Program-made: the position numbers and the translations under genes
Notes under the pieces: generated by a model
Database searches by the model: none
Seen by the model: only the letters and a program-made list of their open reading frames with translations
What the model was told of the DNA's origin: nothing
Assembly (NCBI GenBank): GCA_913055155.1
Contig: CAJXJR010000004.1
Coordinates: forward strand, 62,001-126,000
DNA: 64,000 nucleotides
From: an uncultured Erythrobacter sp.
GTDB lineage: Bacteria; Pseudomonadota; Alphaproteobacteria; Sphingomonadales; Sphingomonadaceae
Direction of reading: 5' to 3'
Shown: one piece after another, positions 10,590-19,551 of the stretch
Numbering within the stretch: the stretch's first letter is position 1
Layout of the letters: each line of letters opens with the position of its first letter

Positions 10590-11132
10590 ATGGCCGACGA
10601 AGGCGACGTTCTCAAGAATCTCGACACCGCAGCCGCCCCCAATGGCAACGACACCGCGCCGGTGGCGGGCATCATCTCGCAATATGTGAAGGATCTCTCG
10701 GTCGAGAACCCGAACGCCCCTGCATCCTATCGCTGGCAGGACCAGCCTAAGATGGACGTGCAGTTCAACATCGGCGCCAAGCCCGCCAGCGACGACGTGA
10801 CCGAAGTGGAACTGAAGGTCACCGTCACCGCCAAGATGGAACAGGGCACCGCCTATATCGTGGACCTGGCCTATTGCGGCCTGATCGGCATCCGCAACAT
10901 GAACGAGGCGCAAAGCCACGCCTTCATCTATGCCGAGGCGCCGCGCATCCTGTTCCCCTTCGCCCGCCGCGTGATTTCCGACGCGATCCGCGATGCCGGC
11001 TTTGCCCCGCTGATGCTCGATCCGATCGACTTCAACGGCCTCTACGTCCAGCGCATGCAGCAGCAGCGCGCGGCGGAAGGCCAGGGCGGCGCAGCCCCGG
11101 CGGCAGAAGCCCCGACCGGCGGCGAAGGCTGA
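10590..11132 (+). CDS. secB: Protein-export chaperone SecB
   Basis: This tetrameric cytoplasmic chaperone keeps pre-proteins unfolded for SecA. The 180-residue protein contains the family core: SQYVKDLSVENPNAP, EVELKVTVTAKME, VDLAYCGLIGI and ILFPFARRVISDAIRDAGF. It ends in an alanine/glycine-rich tail after LDPIDFNGLYVQR. The start at 10590 is chosen because upstream in-frame sequence is not conserved. It is divergent from the Tim44-domain gene. Confidence 0.96.
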   Translation: MADEGDVLKNLDTAAAPNGNDTAPVAGIISQYVKDLSVENPNAPASYRWQDQPKMDVQFNIGAKPASDDVTEVELKVTVTAKMEQGTAYIVDLAYCGLIGIRNMNEAQSHAFIYAEAPRILFPFARRVISDAIRDAGFAPLMLDPIDFNGLYVQRMQQQRAAEGQGGAAPAAEAPTGGEG

Positions 11133-11161
11133 GCCACAGGCTGGCAGCGGGCGCCTGAACG

Positions 11162-12769
11162 ATGAGCCTGCTCAAGAACGTCGGGACGATCGGCTCGCTC
11201 ACCATGGTGAGCCGGGTGGCGGGCATGGCGCGCGAGATGATCTTCGCGCGCGTGCTCGGCGCGAACGAGGTGACCGATGCCTGGTTCCAGGCGCTGATAA
11301 TCCCCAACGTGTTCCGCCGCCTGTTTGCCGAAGGCGCCTTTTCGGCGGCCTTCGTGCCGATGTTCTCAAAGCGCCTGCACGGGGCTGGCAACGGGGGGCA
11401 CTGCGAGGCGGGCGAGGATGGCCTTGCCGAAGCGCGCGCCTTCTCGCAGGACGTGATCTCCGTCTTCGTGCCCGCGCTGATCCTGCTCACCGCGATTTTC
11501 GAGATCGCCATGCCGGGCGTGATCTGGCTGCTGGCAGACAAGCCCATCAATGCTGCCAAGTTCGACTATTCGGTCGATTTCGCGCGGATCATGTTCCCCT
11601 ACATCCTGCTGGTCAGCGTGGTGACGCTGCTGACGGGCATGCTCAATTCGGTCTCGCGCTTCGGACCGGGCGCGAGTTTCCCGATCATCTTCAACCTCGT
11701 GCTGATCGTCACCCTGCTGGCGTTAGAGGCCACCAATGGCCTGGACAGCACGGTCGTCGCCATGGGCTACGTGGTTGCCTGGGCCATCCCCGTGGCCGGC
11801 GTGCTGCAGCTGGCCTGGCTGGTATACTGGGCGCACAAGGAAGGGTTCCGCCCGCGCTGGATTTCCCGCCCGCGGCTGACGCCCGAGGTGAAGCGGCTGG
11901 GCATCATCGCCTTGCCTGCCGCGATCGGCGGCGGGGCCTACCAGATCAATACCCTGCTGCAGGTCTATTTCCTCAACCAGCTGGAAGGCAGCGCGGTGAG
12001 CTGGATGAACTATGCCGACCGGCTGAACCAGCTGCCGTTGGGGATCATCGGCATTGCCCTCAGCACCGCCATCCTGCCGACGCTCAGCAAGTTCGTGGGC
12101 GCGAATGACAAGCAAGGCGCTGCGCGCGTGCAGTCCAACGCCATCGAGCTGGGCATGCTCCTCACCCTGCCCGCCGCCGTGGCGCTGGCGGTGTGCGCGG
12201 TGCCCTTCATCACCATGATCTTCCAGGGTGGCCGGTTCGATGCCGACGATGCGCAGGTGACAGGCGGGGTTCTGGCCATGCTGGTGGCGGGCCTGCCTGC
12301 CTATGTGCTGGTAAAGGTGCTGGTGCCCAGCTTCTATGCCCGCAGCGACACGCGCACGCCGGTCTACGCCGCCTTTGCCGCGCTGGCGGTGTTCATCGGT
12401 TTCAACGTGGCCTTCCTCCACCGCTTCGGGGTTGAAGGCGTGGCTGCGGCCAGCGTGATCGGCGCGTGGCTCAACTGCGCCATCCTTTACGCCGTGCTGC
12501 GGATGCGCGGGCACTATGCGCTCGACTGGCCACTGCTGGGACGCCTTGCCGGCCAATTGGTGGCCGCTGCCGCCATGGGCGCCGCGCTCTACTACACCCG
12601 CGACCTGCTAGTAGATTACTACGCCGCCGGCCTGTTCGCGCGGCTGCTGGCGCTGGGCGTGCTCGTCGCCTGCGCGGTGGTGGTCTATTTCGGCGTTGCC
12701 TTCGCCATCGGCGCGGTCAGCCGCGAACGGCTTGCCGCCTTCACGAAGAAGCGCGAACCGCAAGGCTGA
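11162..12769 (+). CDS. murJ: Lipid II flippase MurJ (MviN)
   Basis: The 535-residue integral membrane protein is of the MOP superfamily with about 14 helices, and it moves lipid II across the inner membrane. Family markers are visible: TMVSRVAGMAREMIFARVLG, the RRLFAEGAFSAAFVPMF motif near residue 55-75, and LGIIGIALSTAILPTLS. It lies 29 bp after secB and upstream of trpS on the same strand. Confidence 0.96.
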   Translation: MSLLKNVGTIGSLTMVSRVAGMAREMIFARVLGANEVTDAWFQALIIPNVFRRLFAEGAFSAAFVPMFSKRLHGAGNGGHCEAGEDGLAEARAFSQDVISVFVPALILLTAIFEIAMPGVIWLLADKPINAAKFDYSVDFARIMFPYILLVSVVTLLTGMLNSVSRFGPGASFPIIFNLVLIVTLLALEATNGLDSTVVAMGYVVAWAIPVAGVLQLAWLVYWAHKEGFRPRWISRPRLTPEVKRLGIIALPAAIGGGAYQINTLLQVYFLNQLEGSAVSWMNYADRLNQLPLGIIGIALSTAILPTLSKFVGANDKQGAARVQSNAIELGMLLTLPAAVALAVCAVPFITMIFQGGRFDADDAQVTGGVLAMLVAGLPAYVLVKVLVPSFYARSDTRTPVYAAFAALAVFIGFNVAFLHRFGVEGVAAASVIGAWLNCAILYAVLRMRGHYALDWPLLGRLAGQLVAAAAMGAALYYTRDLLVDYYAAGLFARLLALGVLVACAVVVYFGVAFAIGAVSRERLAAFTKKREPQG

Positions 12770-12978
12770 CAGACCTGGCGCTGACCTGCTTGCCCCGCCG
12801 CGCCCTTGTGCTAAGGCGCGCTGCCATGACTGCAATGACCCTCTCGACCGGTTCGGCTCCGCTGCGTTTCGCAGTGCGTGGGCGGGCGGCCTGGCGATGG
12901 CTGGGGCACGCTTGATCCAAGCGCCTCCGGCCCGGGCCTGACGGGCTGCCAAACAGCTATTACAAGAGAGTTTCTTCG

Positions 12979-13998
12979 ATGATCGTCGTTTCCGGAATCC
13001 AGCCCACGGGCAAGCCCCACCTTGGCAACTACCTGGGCGCCATCCGCAATTACGTGAAACTGCAGGACGAGGCCGTGGCGCAAGACGGCACCTGCCTGAT
13101 CTTCCTCGCCGACCTGCACGCCATCAGCCTGCCGCACGACCCGAAAGAGCTGTACGATTCCACGCTGGAAATGGTCGCCACGCTGGTCGCCTGCGGCCTC
13201 GACCCCAACAAGACCGTGCTGTTCAACCAGGCGCAGGTTCCCGCCCATGCAGAGCTGCAATGGCTGCTGAACGGCACCGCGCGCATGGGCTGGCTCAATC
13301 GCATGACGCAGTGGAAGGACAAGGCCGGCAAGAACCGCGAAGGCCAGTCCGTCGCGCTGTTCAGCTACCCTGTGCTGCAAGCCGCCGACGTGCTGCTGTA
13401 CCAGGCCACCCACGTGCCCGTGGGCGAGGACCAGAAGCAGCACCTGGAACTGGCGCGCGACATCGCGCAGAAGTTCAACAACGATTTCGCTTCGGAAGAA
13501 GCGCCGGTGTTCACCCTGCCCGACCCCTACATTCCCGAAACGGCCGCACGGATCATGTCCTTGCGCGATGGGACCAAGAAGATGAGCAAGTCGGACCCGT
13601 CCGACATGAGCCGCATCTCCCTTACCGACGATGCCGACACGATGGCGCAAAAGGTGAAGAAGGCGAAGACCGACCCCGAACCGCTCCCAAGCGAAGTGGA
13701 GGGACTGGCCGAGCGTCCCGAGGCGCTCAACCTCGTCACCATCTACGCCGCGCTGGCGGAAACCTCGGCAGAGGCGGTGCTGACCGAACATGGCGGGGCA
13801 GGCTTCGGCCAGTTCAAGCCCGCGCTGGCAGAGCTGATGGTGTCGGTCCTCTCGCCCATCCGCGATCGGTTCGTGGACCTGAAGGACGACCGCGAGCAGC
13901 TCGATGCGATTCTCGCGCGCGGGGCCGCGCAGGCGCGTGAACTGGGCACGCCGACGCTGGACGCCGCCTACAAGGCGCTGGGCCTCGTGCGCGGCTAA
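12979..13998 (+). CDS. trpS: Tryptophan--tRNA ligase
   Basis: This class I aminoacyl-tRNA synthetase charges tRNA-Trp. The 339-residue protein carries the HIGH-like motif in QPTGKPHLGNYLGA (residues 7-20) and the KMSKS motif in DGTKKMSKSDPSD. The conserved VPVGEDQKQHLELARDIA segment is present. About 210 bp separate it from murJ; that gap holds no recognisable gene. Confidence 0.97.
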   Translation: MIVVSGIQPTGKPHLGNYLGAIRNYVKLQDEAVAQDGTCLIFLADLHAISLPHDPKELYDSTLEMVATLVACGLDPNKTVLFNQAQVPAHAELQWLLNGTARMGWLNRMTQWKDKAGKNREGQSVALFSYPVLQAADVLLYQATHVPVGEDQKQHLELARDIAQKFNNDFASEEAPVFTLPDPYIPETAARIMSLRDGTKKMSKSDPSDMSRISLTDDADTMAQKVKKAKTDPEPLPSEVEGLAERPEALNLVTIYAALAETSAEAVLTEHGGAGFGQFKPALAELMVSVLSPIRDRFVDLKDDREQLDAILARGAAQARELGTPTLDAAYKALGLVRG

Positions 13999-14151
13999 GG
14001 TCCTGCCACCGCGGAGAAATCGCGGGATCACGGCCCGGCACCAGTTCAAGCCCGGTTCACTCTGTCCTTGCTATCGCACGCCATATCGCAGAAATTTGCG
14101 GGCGTGGAATGAGGGACCGCGCGCGCACGGTCGCCAATAGAGAGAATTGCC

Positions 14152-14874
14152 ATGTTCGAATCCCTGTCCTTCACGCGTGGGCTCAAGCTCGCGACGATTC
14201 CCGCGCTTGCGCTGGGCCTTGCCGCTTGCGCCACGCCCTTCCGCGCCGACGTCTCGCGCTTCGAAAGCCACCTGCCTGCACCTGCGGGCCAGAGCTTCTT
14301 CGTCGTGGCCGACGACCCTGCGCTGGCGGGCGGCCTCGAATTCGCGCTCTATGCCGACTACGTCGAGGCCGAGATGGCAGAGCTGGGCTATGTCCAGGCC
14401 GCCGCACCCGAAGAGGCCACGCTGCTGGTGCGCTTCGACTATGGCGTGGACGACGGGCGCGAGCGTATCCGCTCCTCGGGCTTTGGCTATGGCTTCCGCG
14501 ATCCGTTCTACAGCCCGTGGCGTACCTATCGCCGCCCGATCGTGTTCCGCGACCGCGACGGCAACACGCGCATCGCCTATATCCCGACGCGCAGCTGGGG
14601 CTTCGGCTGGTACGACCCCTTCTTCGACCGCGGGCCGGATGTGACCAGCTACACCGTCTACACCAGCGGGATCGAACTGAAGATCGATGACGCGCAGACG
14701 GGTGAGCGGCTGTTCGAAGGCAATGCCCAGGCCGCCTCCACCTCCAACCGCTTGCAATACCTGGTGCCCAACCTGGTGGACGCCATGTTCACCGATTTCC
14801 CCGGCAACTCGGGCGAAACCGTGCGCATTTCCATCGCCCCGGAAGACCAGCCCGTGCGCCGCGACGGGCGCTGA
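14152..14874 (+). CDS. DUF4136-type lipoprotein
   Basis: The 240-residue lipoprotein has the signal and lipobox PALALGLAACAT. The DUF4136 pattern is seen in the Phe-Val-Val stretch after the lipobox, the alternating aromatic centre (FGYGFRDPFYSPW) and the C-terminal AMFTDFPGNSGETV. A shorter paralogue lies at 50973-51563 and ends almost the same way ([11 protein letters not shown]). Its function is unknown. It is followed by a terminator, so it is a single-gene unit. Confidence 0.8.
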   Translation: MFESLSFTRGLKLATIPALALGLAACATPFRADVSRFESHLPAPAGQSFFVVADDPALAGGLEFALYADYVEAEMAELGYVQAAAPEEATLLVRFDYGVDDGRERIRSSGFGYGFRDPFYSPWRTYRRPIVFRDRDGNTRIAYIPTRSWGFGWYDPFFDRGPDVTSYTVYTSGIELKIDDAQTGERLFEGNAQAASTSNRLQYLVPNLVDAMFTDFPGNSGETVRISIAPEDQPVRRDGR

Positions 14875-14900
14875 TCGCAGGTCCATACGCAAAGACAAGA

Positions 14901-14936
14901 GGGTGGCTCTCCCGCACGGGGTAGCCACCCTTTTGT
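14901..14936 (+). terminator. Rho-independent terminator after the DUF4136 gene
   Basis: GGGTGGCT (14901-14908) pairs with AGCCACCC (14923-14930), followed by TTTTGTTG. Confidence 0.88.
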
Positions 14937-14978
14937 TGTGCGCTATCAACAGCTAGCCTTGCTGCGAAGGGGAGAACC

Positions 14979-15854
14979 ATGACCAGAGCCGCCACCTCGG
15001 CCATCATCGCTGCCGCCGCGCTGTGCACTGGCGGGCAGGCACAGGCCCAGTCGCGAACCTACGAACCGCAAGGCGCGTGGAGCGTCGAGCAAAGGGACGA
15101 ATACTGCGCCCTCTCGCGCGAGTTCGGTGGGGCTGGCGAACCGGTCACCCTCTATTTCTATTCCTACGGCCCCATGGGCAGCCTTCGCATCACGCTGGAA
15201 GGCGAGGACCTGCCGCGCAATTCGAACAAGGCCCGCATCGGGAGCGCCGGCTTCGGCGACGTGGCCGACATGCAGGACCTGCACGTCATCGTCGGCCAGC
15301 GCGGCGATGCCGGGACGCTGAATTTCCTCACCTATCGCCCCGACGGGGGCCTGCGCTTCGGCTATGCCTGGTCAGCCGAGTGGGACGTTTCGATGGACGT
15401 GTGGTTCGATCCGCAAGCCACACGCCTCACCGTGGATACCGACGAGATGGAGCCGCTCTCGTTGGAGCTTGGCCCGATGGCCGATGCGCTGGCCGAGCTG
15501 CGCGCCTGCGAGCAGGCCCTGTTCGACAGTTGGGACCTCGACGTGCCGCCCGCAGCCGACCTGGCCAGCCCGCCGGTAATCGAGAACGGGCGGCAGGTGG
15601 TGCGCGCCATCATCCGACCTCCGGCCATGCTCATCAACCGTTCCAGCCAGATGGTGCAGGTGCGGCTGGTGATTAACGAGGCGGGCGAAGTGGACGACTG
15701 CGTGCTGCAATCCCCCAACTGGCGCCCGCGCGATGCCCGCGGGGTGTGCCGGATGTTCCGCGACATCGGCGAATACCGCCCCGCGCGCAATGCCGCTGGC
15801 GAGGCCGTGCCCGGCCTGCTGCGCGGCTACTACCTGATGCTGATCTACGACTAG
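14979..15854 (+). CDS. Secreted protein with a TonB-C-like C-terminal domain
   Basis: The 291-residue protein has a signal peptide (MTRAATSAIIAAAALCTGGQ) and is probably periplasmic. The N-terminal 180 residues are rich in short beta-like segments and match no family I recognise. The C-terminal 80 residues (VQVRLVINEAGEVDDCVLQS to EYRPARNAAGEAVPG) have the shape of a TonB C-terminal domain: V-x-V, G-x-V-x-x-C, then PA-x-x-x-x-G-x-x-V. Unlike TonB it has no membrane anchor or proline-rich region. Confidence 0.7.
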   Translation: MTRAATSAIIAAAALCTGGQAQAQSRTYEPQGAWSVEQRDEYCALSREFGGAGEPVTLYFYSYGPMGSLRITLEGEDLPRNSNKARIGSAGFGDVADMQDLHVIVGQRGDAGTLNFLTYRPDGGLRFGYAWSAEWDVSMDVWFDPQATRLTVDTDEMEPLSLELGPMADALAELRACEQALFDSWDLDVPPAADLASPPVIENGRQVVRAIIRPPAMLINRSSQMVQVRLVINEAGEVDDCVLQSPNWRPRDARGVCRMFRDIGEYRPARNAAGEAVPGLLRGYYLMLIYD

Positions 15855-15989
15855 GCTGGCCTTGATGGGATGCTCGCCTCTGCAGGCCTGCTCACGACCC
15901 AATTGCGGTCATTCGCAGAAGCCGCCTATTCGCGAAGACTCGACTTCCAAGATCTTGCAAAGGTCCGCCCCCTTTTGCACAAGAACGTA

Positions 15990-17243
15990 ATGGATAGTTT
16001 CAAGCTTGCGATTGCTCTCGCGCCTGCTTCGCTCCTTCTGGCCACTCCTGCTCAGGCCATGCCTGATGATGTTGAGGAACTTAGAAACATCATCCAGACA
16101 GAATATGGCGGCAATGCCAGCGCCTATGTGGAAGACGAGCGGGGCGACTTCCGCCGGATGGGCTGTCGTGGTCGGGTCGACCTTCTGCAGGCGCTATTTG
16201 ATGCCGGCTTTGATCTTCGCGATGTGTCGTTCGATACCATCCGTCGGGCCGCCTATTGCGCTTTCGAGAATGGGGAGATGGGTGCGCTTGAATTGCTGCT
16301 GACGCCGGACGTCCTGTCGGCTTACGAGGCAAGCGAATTCGGGGAAGGCAACTCTGCTACGCTCCTGCGCATCGCGATCTACTGGGACAGCTATGCTCGC
16401 GTACGATACCTGCTGGAAAACGGCGTGCACGCTTTGGAAAATGATGAGGAATACGCAGTCCTGACGCGTGAGGAACAGCTGCTTCTCGCGGCGGAGGATG
16501 CGCTGGACCGGGAGAAGGAAGACGCCATCCGCGCCTTCCAGGATGCGGGATTCGGATACCTGCTCGATGCGGCACGCAACGAGGACAACGTCCGATACGT
16601 TGAGCAGCGTGCTAGAGGAAACGGTGAAGGGCCGGATCTGTTGGGCGGCCTAGCCGGGGCCGCACTTGGCGCTTCCCTGGGCGGCGGAGCGGGTGCTGCG
16701 CTCGGCTTGCTGGCCGGCACCACCAGTGGTTCTGACAGCAACGATGGCGACGGGAACGGAACAGGAGCTGGTGGCCCGCTTCCGCTGGCAACGAACAGGG
16801 TCGAACTGGGTCTGCGGGCAAACGCTGTGAGGAGCCCTCGCCGCGGGCTTGGTGTGAAAGAGATCCTTCCCGAAGGACCGGGCGATTTGGCAGGCCTTGC
16901 TGTCGGTGACGTTATCCTGAGCATTGCCGGTGAACCCGTCGCGGGGCGCGGCTCGCTTTACGTGGCAACCGAAAAGGCTTTCGGCATGCAAGAGTTCGAA
17001 GTCGAATACTTCAGAGACGGCGAAGTCTCCACCACAGTGTTCGACCGTGTGCGCCCGGAGGTTGCCGATGCGGAAACCGAGCCCGTGCCGGCCGAAGATG
17101 CGGCACAGGTGACTGGTCCGATGGCTTCCGGGTCCGGGGACGTGCTGAGTGAGTTGGAGCGGCTGGGCGACCTGCGTGATCGCGGGATCATATCGGAAGA
17201 TGAGTTTGAGATGCTAAAGGCGGGGATACTCGAAGGATCGTAG
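15990..17243 (+). CDS. Exported glycine-zipper / PDZ / SHOCT protein
   Basis: The 417-residue protein begins with a signal peptide (MDSFKLAIALAPASLLLATP). Residues about 25-205 are acidic and helical. They are followed by a glycine zipper (LLGGLAGAALGASLGGGAG) and a linker rich in Ser, Asn, Asp and Gly. A PDZ domain then appears (GLGVKEILPEGPGDLAGLAV, then GDVILSIAGEPV), and the last 33 residues are a SHOCT motif (LGDLRDRGIISEDEFEMLKA). The start at 15990 is chosen for the signal peptide; the frame extends upstream without one. Codon use is visibly less GC-biased than in neighbouring genes, which could reflect later acquisition. Confidence 0.75.
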   Translation: MDSFKLAIALAPASLLLATPAQAMPDDVEELRNIIQTEYGGNASAYVEDERGDFRRMGCRGRVDLLQALFDAGFDLRDVSFDTIRRAAYCAFENGEMGALELLLTPDVLSAYEASEFGEGNSATLLRIAIYWDSYARVRYLLENGVHALENDEEYAVLTREEQLLLAAEDALDREKEDAIRAFQDAGFGYLLDAARNEDNVRYVEQRARGNGEGPDLLGGLAGAALGASLGGGAGAALGLLAGTTSGSDSNDGDGNGTGAGGPLPLATNRVELGLRANAVRSPRRGLGVKEILPEGPGDLAGLAVGDVILSIAGEPVAGRGSLYVATEKAFGMQEFEVEYFRDGEVSTTVFDRVRPEVADAETEPVPAEDAAQVTGPMASGSGDVLSELERLGDLRDRGIISEDEFEMLKAGILEGS

Positions 17244-17301
17244 TGTATTTTCTGACGTCTGCTTCCCACCCCAAGAGCGGACAGCAAGCTTCACCGGGCG
17301 C

Positions 17302-17760
17302 TCACAGCGCCCCGTGCCCCCCGGTGGAGCCGAAGCCCCCTTCGCCGCGTGTCGTCTCGTCCAGTTCGTCCACCTCTTCCCACTCGCCTTGCGTCACCGG
17401 CGAGATCACCAGCTGCGCCACGCGGTCGCCGCGCTGGATGGGGAAATTGTCCTGCGAATGGTTGATGAGGATGATCTTCAGCTCGCCGCGATAGTCGCTG
17501 TCGATGGTGCCGGGCGTGTTGGGCACGGTGATGCCGTGCTTGAGCGCAAGGCCCGAACGCGGGCGCACCTGGATCTCGTAGCCCGGCGGGATGGCGACGG
17601 CAAAGCCGGTGGCCACCGCGTGGCGCGCGCCGGGGCGCAGCGTCACATTCTCTGCCGCGACCACGTCCATCCCCGCTGCGCCTTCGGTGGCATAGGCGGG
17701 CAGGTCCAGACCGTGCCCGTGCGGCAGGCGCTTGAGTTTGACGGGGATACGATCAGTCAT
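17302..17760 (-). CDS. dut: dUTP diphosphatase (dUTPase)
   Basis: The 152-residue trimeric enzyme hydrolyses dUTP to dUMP and PPi. The five dUTPase motifs are present: [39 protein letters not shown] and the C-terminal [11 protein letters not shown]-loop-like arm. Its start overlaps the coaBC stop by 8 bp, so the two are co-translated; the pairing is common in alphaproteobacteria. Confidence 0.97.
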   Translation of the reverse strand: MTDRIPVKLKRLPHGHGLDLPAYATEGAAGMDVVAAENVTLRPGARHAVATGFAVAIPPGYEIQVRPRSGLALKHGITVPNTPGTIDSDYRGELKIILINHSQDNFPIQRGDRVAQLVISPVTQGEWEEVDELDETTRGEGGFGSTGGHGAL

Positions 17761-19489
17761 CGGCAGTCAGTTTCCCGGCAATTTCCTCGACCAGCTTGTG
17801 GGCCACGTCCTGCTTGGTCATCGGGTCCCAATGCTCCACCTTGCCTTCCTTGACGAGGTGCACCTGGTTGTTGTCCCCGCCCATCACGTCGCCCGAGACA
17901 TCGTTGGCCACGATCCAGTCGACGCCCTTGCTCTTGCGCTTCTTGCGGGCGTTGTCGACCACGTCGTTGGTCTCTGCGGCAAAGCCGATCAGCAGGTCGG
18001 GCCGCTTCGGATTTGCCGCCACGCTGGCCAGGATATCGGGGTTCTCGGTCAGCACCAGCGCCGGCGGGGCAGCGCCGCGCTTCTTGATCTTGATGTCGTT
18101 GTAATCCTTGGTCCGCCAGTCTGCGACGGCGGCGGCCATCACGGCGGCATCCACCGGCAGCGCCTCGCGCACGGCCTTGGCCATGTCTTCCGCGCTTTCG
18201 ACATCGATCCGCTCCACCCCCAGCGGGGTGCGCAGGTGCACGGGGCCAGTCACCAGCGTAACCTTGGCGCCTGCCGCGGCAGCAGCGGCGGCAATGGCAA
18301 AGCCCTGCTTGCCGCTGGATCGGTTGGCGAGGTAGCGCACCGGGTCGATCGGCTCGTGCGTGGGGCCGGCGGTGACGAGGATATGCTTCCCGTACAGCGG
18401 GCGGTGCTCGATATCCTGCTCGAAGGCGGGCTGGCCCGCCAGCGGGTCGAAGGTATCGATCGGGTCGAGTTCGGGCGACTGCACGTGGCCGGGTTCCAGC
18501 GGGTTGACCGGCGCAGCGGCTTCCTCCCCCTCGAACGGCTGCGGGGCTTCCTGCCGCGCGTTCACCTCGTGGTTGATCGCCTCGCGGTCGGTCGGTGGGG
18601 CGGCCTTGGCCTTGCCCTTGGTCGCCATCAGGTGTTCGGCGCCGGAATAGTCCGGCTCGGGCAGGTCGGGGCCGGTATAGGCGGTCTCGCCTTCCAGTTC
18701 CTCGCCTTCCCCTTCGTCATCGTAGGTGACTTCGTCTTCCTCGATCCTGCGCGGGTTGGAGCGCGGGATGATGCTTGCCAGCATGCCGGCAAGGCCTCCG
18801 GGTTGATCCTTGCCCAGGTCGCTGTCGTCTTCGTAGTCTTCCTCTTCCGCGCCAGCTTCCACGGCGCGCAGGTAATCCTCGATATCCTGTCCCGCGATAC
18901 CCGGATCAAGGCCCAGCATGTCGGCGATTTCCAGCCACACCATTTCCGGTTCGGGCAGGCGGCCGGGGCCGAATTCGCCGCAGGCCATGGCGCCTTCGTC
19001 GGGCGTCATCACCCGCACGCCGGATTCTCGCAGCCATTCGATGTTGCGCTGGGTCGCCTCATGCTCCCACATCTTCACGTTCATCGCGGGCACGGCCAGC
19101 ACCGGCTTGTCGGTGGCAAGGATCAGCGTGGTGGCAAGGTCGTCGGCAATCCCGGCGCTCATCTTCGCCATCAGGTCTGCCGTGGCTGGGCACACCACCA
19201 CCAGGTCAGCCTCGCGGCTCAGCTGGATATGGCCGATCTCGGCCTCGTTCTTGAGGTCCCACAGGGAGGTATGCACCTGGTTGCCCGACAGCGCGGCCAG
19301 CGCCATCGGCGTGACGAACTGTGCGCCGCCTTCGGTAAGCACGCAATTGGTCTCGCCCCCGCCCTTGGCAATCAGGCGGACGAGTTCGCACGACTTGTAG
19401 GCAGCGATGCCGCCGCCCACCACAAGCAGGATCCGAGGACTGGTCGACTGTGCCTCCCGTTCGTCTGTGTCTATCCGCTGCTGCAGCAT
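17753..19489 (-). CDS. coaBC: Bifunctional PPC decarboxylase / PPC synthetase with a long acidic insert
   Basis: This coenzyme A enzyme makes and decarboxylates phosphopantothenoylcysteine. The N-terminal CoaC flavoprotein domain (about 18-190) shows [16 protein letters not shown], the catalytic [10 protein letters not shown] and VPAMNVKMW. The C-terminal CoaB domain (about 365-578) shows [14 protein letters not shown] and [12 protein letters not shown]. The total of 578 residues is well above the usual approximately 400: residues about 192-363 are an acidic, low-complexity insert between the domains. The reading frame is continuous across it. Confidence 0.95.
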   Translation of the reverse strand: MLQQRIDTDEREAQSTSPRILLVVGGGIAAYKSCELVRLIAKGGGETNCVLTEGGAQFVTPMALAALSGNQVHTSLWDLKNEAEIGHIQLSREADLVVVCPATADLMAKMSAGIADDLATTLILATDKPVLAVPAMNVKMWEHEATQRNIEWLRESGVRVMTPDEGAMACGEFGPGRLPEPEMVWLEIADMLGLDPGIAGQDIEDYLRAVEAGAEEEDYEDDSDLGKDQPGGLAGMLASIIPRSNPRRIEEDEVTYDDEGEGEELEGETAYTGPDLPEPDYSGAEHLMATKGKAKAAPPTDREAINHEVNARQEAPQPFEGEEAAAPVNPLEPGHVQSPELDPIDTFDPLAGQPAFEQDIEHRPLYGKHILVTAGPTHEPIDPVRYLANRSSGKQGFAIAAAAAAAGAKVTLVTGPVHLRTPLGVERIDVESAEDMAKAVREALPVDAAVMAAAVADWRTKDYNDIKIKKRGAAPPALVLTENPDILASVAANPKRPDLLIGFAAETNDVVDNARKKRKSKGVDWIVANDVSGDVMGGDNNQVHLVKEGKVEHWDPMTKQDVAHKLVEEIAGKLTADD

Positions 19490-19551
19490 CGGCTCATAGG
19501 CCCGCTAATAGTCCAAGCAGGCCACATCGCAAATGATGGTTAAGTTTGCCT

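Noticed and set aside
12770-12978. Possible gene between murJ and trpS
   Set aside because: The frames there are arginine-rich and lack a ribosome binding site; they look like noise.
17732-19543. A 603-codon open frame antisense to coaBC
   Set aside because: His/Gln/Arg-rich translation typical of an antisense shadow; coaBC itself shows both catalytic domains.
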